A stretch of DNA of 21,435 nt from the NCBI GenBank assembly GCA_006503475.1, contig RSEH01000419.1, forward strand, positions 1 to 21,435. The letters run 5' to 3'. The position numbers were made by a program, and so were the translations under genes. The DNA is from Stentor roeselii (lineage: Eukaryota; Ciliophora; Heterotrichea; Heterotrichida; Stentoridae). The notes under the pieces are model-generated. The model ran no database searches. It was not told the DNA's origin and saw only the letters and a list, made by a program, of their open reading frames with translations. Shown here piece by piece: positions 16,468-21,435 of the stretch (position 1 is its first letter; every line of letters starts with the position of its first letter).

Positions 16468-17013
16468 ATGGAAACAAGTATCTTTATAAACTTCGAAGAA
16501 GGTCAGAAGTCATTATCAAACTACCACAACATCTTTTTAAAAAGGTTTTACGAGGTAGAACTAGACCAGTTTAAAGGTTCATTGCAAGGCGCCTTTTCAA
16601 AGCAGAACTGGCAGGAACTAAATAGAATTCTTCAAAGTCTGAAAGGAACAAGTGGTTTCATCGGCGCTTTGAAGTGCAAGATGTACGTCGAGGCTTTGCT
16701 GAGTTCTTTATCAGAAGGCGAGGTGAGTGAAGAGAAGATGTTGAGTGTGTTTAATCAATTAATAGAGCACCTTGCAAAACTTTCCGACTTCCTCAGAGAA
16801 TTCTTTCACGTAGAGACCAACAATGAGATGGCAAAAGAGGAAAACAATGAAATCCTCTCTGATGTTGACAAGGACTTCAAACGTGTCAATATTGTTAAGA
16901 AAATCGTCCCTCCCATCTCAAGGATCATTGAAAATGAGACTTTCTCTAATTATGACGATGACGAAGTCTCCACTGAAGAAATCTGTCAGCGGTGGAACTG
17001 TTTTATTGTCTAA
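16468..17013 (+). CDS. HPt-domain protein lacking the phospho-accepting histidine, with CaaX-like C-terminus
   Basis: The 181-residue product runs from ATG 16468 to TAA. Residues about 20-115 match a histidine-phosphotransfer four-helix bundle: a helix with the KGSLQGAFSKQNWQELNRIL pattern, the SLKGTSGFIGA core, then two further helices. In active HPt proteins the core reads H-x-L-K-G-(S/T); here the histidine position is Gln56 (codon CAA), with Leu58-Lys59-Gly60 intact, so it should not relay phosphate but may still bind receiver or kinase domains. A polar tail follows and the protein ends Cys178-Phe-Ile-Val, a CaaX-like box that could be prenylated, though terminal Val is not the most typical choice. 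An ATG at 16438 is in frame, but ATG, GTG and then TGA follow, so 16468 is the start. Confidence 0.8.
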   Translation: METSIFINFEEGQKSLSNYHNIFLKRFYEVELDQFKGSLQGAFSKQNWQELNRILQSLKGTSGFIGALKCKMYVEALLSSLSEGEVSEEKMLSVFNQLIEHLAKLSDFLREFFHVETNNEMAKEENNEILSDVDKDFKRVNIVKKIVPPISRIIENETFSNYDDDEVSTEEICQRWNCFIV

Positions 17014-17449
17014 TTTAAGATATTTTTAAGATCTGGTGGACACTGTGCGTTGTTTTTGAATTTTTTGGATATTCGCTGTTAGTTTAAATTTTTTTGGGTT
17101 TTTTATTTTGTGGAAGTCTTTCAAGAGTTGGGATTGGGATTGAGGTAGTAGCTTTGGATAAGGATTTTTTTGAGTGATTTTAAGACTAAATTTTTTTGAA
17201 AGGTGATGGAGGATTGAAAGAGGAATTTGGGGAAGAGACTTGAGAATAACTTATTAGAAAACCTTTTAAAAACTTTGATGGGTCGATGGTTTTCCAGGCT
17301 TTTCCGACAGAAGAAAATTATGACTTCAATATCTTCTTTTAGCAATTTTTTTCAAATCCATTTTTCTTAAGCTAATATTTCAAAGTCTCTCCAAAGCGAA
17401 TTACATTCAAGTCCTAACCCTTCCAAGTCACCATAAATAATTATTACAT
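17014..17449. other. Convergent intergenic region with opposite strand skews
   Basis: This lies between the 3' ends of the pseudo-HPt gene and the minus-strand TPR gene. The left two-thirds (to about 17330) is GT-rich and C-poor. The right third is C-rich on the plus strand, that is, G-rich for the minus-strand gene. A minus-strand frame at 17121-17345 (74 codons) is open but low-complexity and Leu/Ser/Phe/Lys-rich; I do not accept it as a gene. No RNA gene is seen. Confidence 0.5.
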
Positions 17450-20404
17450 CTATTTCCCTTTAATCAACACATTTTCCAAAGACTCAAAAAGTGACTCACC
17501 CTGCAACCCAACAACAAAAATCGAATTTTTATCAACCCTAACACAAGCCATGACCTTTTCCCATCCTTTTTCCTTTTCCAGAATTTCCAGCAATTTAGTT
17601 TCATGAAGTTTGACACTAAGAACCCCTTTAGGTTTTTCAATCTTTTTAACTTTCGGCTGATCCAACTTATAAAAATTTCCATCTAAAACAAGCCAAGCAC
17701 TATTTTCAGCACAAGTCTCAACATTAAACAAACTGACCCTAATTCCAATCAAGTAATTATTTACCCCAACAACAGAAAGAGTCACAGGCGCTTTGTAAGT
17801 ATTTTTCGAGAATCCACGAAAACTTTTCAAAGATTTAACAGGCATGACAATGACACTTGCACTTGTGTCAAGTTCGCTGAGGTCCTCGACGACTGAAGCT
17901 TCGACTTTAAGAGACTCGAGGACGAAATAAGCAAGAATTCGAATTTGAGAGTTTTCGAGTTGGTCAACGAAAACTCCGAAATTTAAGTGCAGGGTGTTGT
18001 AAGGGTAAAAATAAGCCAAACGGTAAGCTTTGCTTCTTACGCTTGAACCTATATGAAGAGTTTTTATTTTTATATCCCAACCGCGCTTTGCGCGGTTATC
18101 TTGAATGGTCCATAAGACTTTCTCGTAATTTGCACCGGAAAATGAAGCCCTGATCATGAGAAAGTTGTTCTTTTCAAGGAACTCATCAAAAGTTACTCTA
18201 GGTCCAAATTCATCTTTCACACAAAGTTCAACTTCTGATAAAATCGGATCTAAATGCTCTAAAAAATTCTCTGAAAAAGGCTCGATACAAGGTACAAAGC
18301 GGGTGTTATTATAAATCACAGGGATTTCATGATTTACAATAAAAGTATTTCCTGAAATTTCATCAAAAATCACATCAACTCTTAAACTTTTTTCACTTGG
18401 TTCTTCATCAGCGGCATTACAAACAACGAGTTTTAAAGAAAATTTTTCAACAAAAAACAAAAAAACATTACATTCCGTGTTTAAAAATATTTGACTTGCG
18501 TCGTTCATCAAACTTTCTCCTCGAGCCCAAAGTTCGATTTTTTCTGAATTATTTTCTTGAACCTCTACAATTCTTATGAAAGGCATCAAAAAAAACCTGC
18601 AGAATTTTTCAAAGCTGTTAACAAAGCCAGGGTGCATGTAACTCGGCATCACGTCATCAATGCAAAGAAAGAACAGAATTCGCTTCAGGTCATTCAAGTT
18701 GATTGATTCAGAAGTGAATAGTTCTTCGATGCTCTCCTCAGAAGTGGCTGTTATTGCGAGATTTGGTTGGTTATTGTTGATTTCTAAACAACAGATTATC
18801 ACTCGTTTTAAATGATTCACGATTTTTATTCCTGCGATGTTAAAATCGAATTGTTTTGATATCGGAGACTTTAAAGGGTCGAGAAGATATTCGAAACTTT
18901 TACTGTTGGGCAATGAGGAAAACTTCCAAAAGGTTCGAGATTTCAAATGGCATCGTCGGAATGGAATGAATGGAAGACTTGAACCTGGAAGACGGATTAC
19001 TCGAGATTTTAATGAAAGGTCTTCGGAATGAGATGCTGATAATGGAGAGTTGTTTGAACTTTTAAAGGAATTTTTTGAGATTTTTCGACGGATGAACTCC
19101 GGACCGATGGATTTGTTTGAAAGGGTTTTGTTTAAAGGACCCTTTTTTATTTCTTGGCTTTCGTTTTGATGGTCGTTGAAAGGTTCTGGGTTTGAGGGGT
19201 TATGGTTTTCATGAACTTTGGAAGAGTCGCTTTTTTCTGATTTTGCTTGTCGACTGAGAAGACTTTGACCGCTTCTGTCAGATCTTTCATCACTTAGTTG
19301 AAGTTTTTCAGGTTTTTCTATTTTTTCTTTTTTTTCTTTTTTTTCTGTTTTTTCCTTTTTTTCATTTTTTTCCTTTTTTTCAAATTTTTCGAATTTTTCT
19401 GATTTTTTTAGGTTTTCAGGCTTTTCGGGCTTTTGCAGCTTCGGGGTTGGTCTCGGGTCTTTACTTGAAAAAGAAGACTGAGAAAATAAAGGCGTTTTTT
19501 CAGAAACTCTTTTTTCAGGTTTCTTTTTTTCGGATTGTTGAGATGTGTTTGAGTAGTCTTTTGAGGATTGATGGAAACTTAGGTCCAGGTTTGAACCGAA
19601 ACTTGAGAATGTCCTGTCTGAACGAAGGGGCTCGCAGAAGAAGTTGGTTAGTTGATGGGACTCGCCTAGGTACTTTAAACTTAGGTCGTAGGATTTCTGC
19701 TTTTTTGAACGAGCTTCTGAGATAAGGGAGGTGTCGTCTATGTTTTCTAGAGCTTTTAGAAGGTTTACTGAAGCAACAAGAAAAAGCTGTAAAGTTTCTT
19801 TAAACTTTTTCGAATTTTTCAATTCTTTCTCACTAACACTCCTAATATACTCCGTGACTTTTTTATCAAGTTTTGCAAAGCAATCCTTAACAGTAAAAAA
19901 AGCTTCTCTAAAAGCAGCCATTTCATTAAGAACCGCTGCTTTATTGATGCGAGTGATGATTTCACCAGCGCCATCCTCAAGTTTTTTGTCAATCGACAAA
20001 GCCTTATCAAGTAATTTGACAGCTTTTTCCAAGTCCCCTTCTTCCTTCGCAATAAAAGCAAGATTTGACGTCGCAGTTGCGAGATACCCGAGGTTATCAG
20101 TTGAATCAGGAAGGCTTGAAAGTAAATTAAAAGACGTGTCGAGAAGCTGGTGCATTGTTAAAGGGTTTAAAGTCTTTTTCAAAGCGAATTTGTTGTAAAA
20201 ACGACCAAGTTTCTGTTTTAGGTCTTGAGAAGACTCACTGTTGTCTAGTAAAAAGTGAGTCTCCATGTTTTCACTGAAGAAGAGAAGGATTGATAAGGTC
20301 TCGTCTTCTCGGTTCTGCTGGGTGTAAATTGAGATTAACTCGAAAACGTGCTCTGGGCAGCATATTGAAGAAGCGTTTAAAGGGTGGTGATGGGCTTGCT
20401 CCAT
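17450..20404 (-). CDS. Large TPR protein with Lys/Glu-rich linker and unknown C-terminal domain
   Basis: The 984-residue product runs from ATG 20402-20404 to TAG 17450-17452. The N-terminal 250 residues are helical. Residues 104-140 form a clear TPR unit (NLAFIAKEEGDLEKAVKLLD with ALSI after it), flanked by weaker ones, the second around 150-185. Residues about 290-500 are low-complexity and charged, with runs of KEK, EKKEK and EKPEK around 295-367 and many serines, probably disordered or a single alpha-helix. The last 480 residues are globular by composition (mixed hydrophobic and charged, no transmembrane segment), rich in beta-like segments and cysteines, and match nothing I recognise. TPR proteins are usually protein-binding adaptors. 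Confidence 0.8.
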   Translation of the reverse strand: MEQAHHHPLNASSICCPEHVFELISIYTQQNREDETLSILLFFSENMETHFLLDNSESSQDLKQKLGRFYNKFALKKTLNPLTMHQLLDTSFNLLSSLPDSTDNLGYLATATSNLAFIAKEEGDLEKAVKLLDKALSIDKKLEDGAGEIITRINKAAVLNEMAAFREAFFTVKDCFAKLDKKVTEYIRSVSEKELKNSKKFKETLQLFLVASVNLLKALENIDDTSLISEARSKKQKSYDLSLKYLGESHQLTNFFCEPLRSDRTFSSFGSNLDLSFHQSSKDYSNTSQQSEKKKPEKRVSEKTPLFSQSSFSSKDPRPTPKLQKPEKPENLKKSEKFEKFEKKEKNEKKEKTEKKEKKEKIEKPEKLQLSDERSDRSGQSLLSRQAKSEKSDSSKVHENHNPSNPEPFNDHQNESQEIKKGPLNKTLSNKSIGPEFIRRKISKNSFKSSNNSPLSASHSEDLSLKSRVIRLPGSSLPFIPFRRCHLKSRTFWKFSSLPNSKSFEYLLDPLKSPISKQFDFNIAGIKIVNHLKRVIICCLEINNNQPNLAITATSEESIEELFTSESINLNDLKRILFFLCIDDVMPSYMHPGFVNSFEKFCRFFLMPFIRIVEVQENNSEKIELWARGESLMNDASQIFLNTECNVFLFFVEKFSLKLVVCNAADEEPSEKSLRVDVIFDEISGNTFIVNHEIPVIYNNTRFVPCIEPFSENFLEHLDPILSEVELCVKDEFGPRVTFDEFLEKNNFLMIRASFSGANYEKVLWTIQDNRAKRGWDIKIKTLHIGSSVRSKAYRLAYFYPYNTLHLNFGVFVDQLENSQIRILAYFVLESLKVEASVVEDLSELDTSASVIVMPVKSLKSFRGFSKNTYKAPVTLSVVGVNNYLIGIRVSLFNVETCAENSAWLVLDGNFYKLDQPKVKKIEKPKGVLSVKLHETKLLEILEKEKGWEKVMACVRVDKNSIFVVGLQGESLFESLENVLIKGK
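19310..19420. repeat. Polypyrimidine/polypurine tract encoding KEK runs
   Basis: The plus strand is a nearly pure T/C tract made of TTTTTC-type units; the minus strand reads as AAA/AAG and GAA codons of the Lys/Glu-rich linker in the TPR protein. The units are irregular, so this looks like protein-level low complexity supported by slippage-prone DNA rather than a satellite. Confidence 0.8.
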
Positions 20405-20693
20405 TGAAGGCTTGAATTTCTATTATCGGACTATTTCAATTTTATTTGAAAGAAAAATCATCTAAAATCAAAATCATTCTTTTCTTAATATTTTTTGAAT
20501 TTAAGAGAAAAAATTATTGTTTAGCTTAAGATAAAAAGTACTTAAAATCTTTGAATCTTAAGAAAAAAAATCAAGAGATTTAAAAACCATCTTCCTTTAA
20601 CCCTTTTTCAAAAAATCTAAACTAAAACCAAAAAAAAATCCAAACTCTCCAATCAATTCTCTATAACCTCTTTAATCCCATTCCATATAAAAA
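20405..20693. other. Upstream region of the TPR gene
   Basis: These 289 bases hold the 5' flank of the minus-strand TPR gene and the 3' flank of the tRNA gene. The sequence is AT-rich with homopolymer A and T runs; no gene, repeat or recognisable promoter element is seen. C-rich sequence at about 20600-20690 borders the tRNA. Confidence 0.4.
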
Positions 20694-20694
20694 A
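20688..20694 (-). terminator. RNA polymerase III T-run terminator of tRNA-Thr
   Basis: Immediately after the last paired base of the acceptor stem the minus strand reads TTTTTTT (discriminator T plus T-run; AAAAA on the plus strand), the usual pol III stop. Confidence 0.7.
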
Positions 20695-20766
20695 GCCCCC
20701 AGCCGGGATTGAACCGGCGACCTTTTACTTACAAGGCAAATGCTCTGCCAACTGAGCTATAGAGGC
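20694..20766 (-). tRNA. tRNA-Thr (anticodon UGU)
   Basis: The minus strand folds as a complete 73-base cloverleaf. The acceptor arm is GCCTCTA pairing with TGGGGGC (two G-U pairs) with T at the discriminator position. The D arm is GCTCAGTTGGCAGAGC, the anticodon stem TTTGC/GTAAA, and the loop CTTGTAA gives anticodon TGT. The T arm is GCCGG-TTCAATC-CCGGC. There is no intron and no encoded CCA, as expected for a nuclear tRNA. The internal A and B boxes (TAGCTCAGTTGG and GGTTCAATCC) are intact and a T-run directly follows as the RNA polymerase III terminator. Confidence 0.97.
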
Positions 20767-20807
20767 TTGAACGATCCGTAGAGAATCCCAATAAATATAA
20801 TATCAAA

Positions 20808-21435
20808 ATGCAGTCCAAACTTGACGCATCTCTAATAAGACTAGACCCACCCGACTGCCTGACCTTCAAATTTTCTTCATCCTCACGGACATCAACAAGT
20901 CTCAACCTGAAAAACCTCAGCGAAAATCCTGTCTGTTTCCGAGTTCGAGTCTCGGCACCCAAAGAGTTCCTCGTCACTCCCATCAATGGCGTCGTGCCAC
21001 CTGGCGAAGAGGCGAAAATCAACATTTCTTTTGTTGCGGCGAATGAGAAAAAAAACATGGGGCAAAAGTTTTCTGTTGAATGCTCTTCGGCTGCTGATGT
21101 CAGTCTTGCTGATTGGAAAAATCTTGGAATTCAATTTAAACTTACTACAAGATTTGATGTTGAGGAAAGTAATGGAAAGGAAAGTGAGGATAAAGGAAGT
21201 GAATCTCGGGAAAGCTTTTTTAGTGAACTTGGATTTGATAGGGCTGAGGGAGGTTTGGACGAGGAAAGGAAGGAGTTGGTTCAGAGGAATACGGTTTTAA
21301 GTGGAGAGATTAAGAAAGTTCAGGCTTTGATTGAGAAGGATAGTCATAAGTTGAAGTTTAGCAAGGATATTGAAGTTATTTCGCAGGAGATTGGAGGGAA
21401 ATATGCTGTTCCACATTTGGTTTTGATGTTTTTGG
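20808..21435 (+). CDS. VAP family MSP-domain protein (VAMP-associated protein), 5' part
   Basis: From ATG 20808 the frame stays open for 209 codons to the window end. Residues about 1-115 form a major sperm protein (MSP) domain: an N-terminal LDPPDCLTFKF-type strand, the NPVCFRVRVSAPKEFLVTPI core, GVVPPGEEAKINISF, and the GQKFSVEC strand, all in VAP order. Residues 130-190 are charged and helical (ELVQRNTVLSGEIKKVQALI), matching the VAP coiled coil. The last residues (AVPHLVLMFL) begin a hydrophobic tail expected to be the C-terminal ER anchor. VAPs hold FFAT-motif lipid-transfer proteins at ER contact sites. The tRNA starts 41 bases away in the opposite direction, so its promoter region must be very compact. 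Confidence 0.88.
   Translation, partial: MQSKLDASLIRLDPPDCLTFKFSSSSRTSTSLNLKNLSENPVCFRVRVSAPKEFLVTPINGVVPPGEEAKINISFVAANEKKNMGQKFSVECSSAADVSLADWKNLGIQFKLTTRFDVEESNGKESEDKGSESRESFFSELGFDRAEGGLDEERKELVQRNTVLSGEIKKVQALIEKDSHKLKFSKDIEVISQEIGGKYAVPHLVLMFL

Noticed and set aside
17121-17345. Minus-strand frame of 74 codons
   Set aside because: Composition is low-complexity Leu/Phe/Lys/Ser in a convergent intergenic region; it contains no recognisable motif.
19447-20198. Plus-strand frames opposite the TPR gene
   Set aside because: Shadows of the minus-strand frame; compositions are Ser/Leu/Phe-rich as expected for the complement of Lys/Glu-rich coding sequence.
2840-21435. Reassigned genetic code for the whole window
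   Set aside because: The long genes contain no internal TAA, TAG or TGA over thousands of codons, spell Gln and Trp with CAA/CAG and TGG where checked, and end with all three stops.

Overview
The window looks like somatic (macronuclear-type) nuclear DNA of a ciliate, most likely a heterotrich such as Stentor; this is inference, not identification. It is AT-rich and gene-dense. Long, intronless reading frames are separated by flanks of roughly 50 to 700 bases. Several products are large WD40 fusions of a kind common in ciliates. The apparently intact genes end in TAA, TAG and TGA, and all glutamine and tryptophan codons I checked in them are CAA/CAG and TGG, so the standard code applies. One small gene (7669-8110) only reads through if GT...AG segments of 15 to 33 bases are spliced out. 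Heterotrichs are known for 15-16 base introns.

Layout. 1-119 is the 3' end of a membrane-protein gene. 120-2839 is very AT-rich and holds a four-helix membrane-protein gene (1672-2163, minus) plus weak coding remnants. 2840-7480 encodes a 1546-residue protein with an N-myristoylation signal, about 25 WD40 repeats and a C-terminal pseudokinase. 7669-11191 carries small genes: an intron-containing candidate, an unknown minus-strand gene, a coiled-coil/Sfi1-like protein, a basic protein with CDK-type sites, and a histidine phosphatase. 11416-16063 (minus) holds a WD40-TRP-like channel gene followed 52 bases downstream by a G-protein-beta-like gene. 16468-17013 encodes a histidine-phosphotransfer (HPt) protein that has lost its phospho-accepting histidine and ends in a CaaX-like box. 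17450-20404 (minus) is a large TPR protein with a Lys/Glu-rich middle. The right end has tRNA-Thr(UGU) (minus) and, 41 bases from it, the 5' part of a VAP/MSP gene (plus, runs off the window).

How they may fit together. The central genes share a signalling flavour: a lipid-anchored WD40 pseudokinase, a G-beta-like propeller, a WD40-gated channel candidate and a possibly prenylated pseudo-HPt. Ciliate neighbours need not be co-functional, so a shared pathway is only a hypothesis.

The least expected signal is compositional. The plus strand alternates between C/A-rich and G/T-rich blocks of about 0.3-1.3 kb. The blocks flip sign several times inside single intact reading frames on either strand, through synonymous codon choice. 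Flanks follow a related rule: 5' flanks of plus-strand genes are nearly G-free and their 3' flanks are C-poor. Three gene 3' ends also carry short tandem repeats with A-rich, poly(A)-signal-like motifs.
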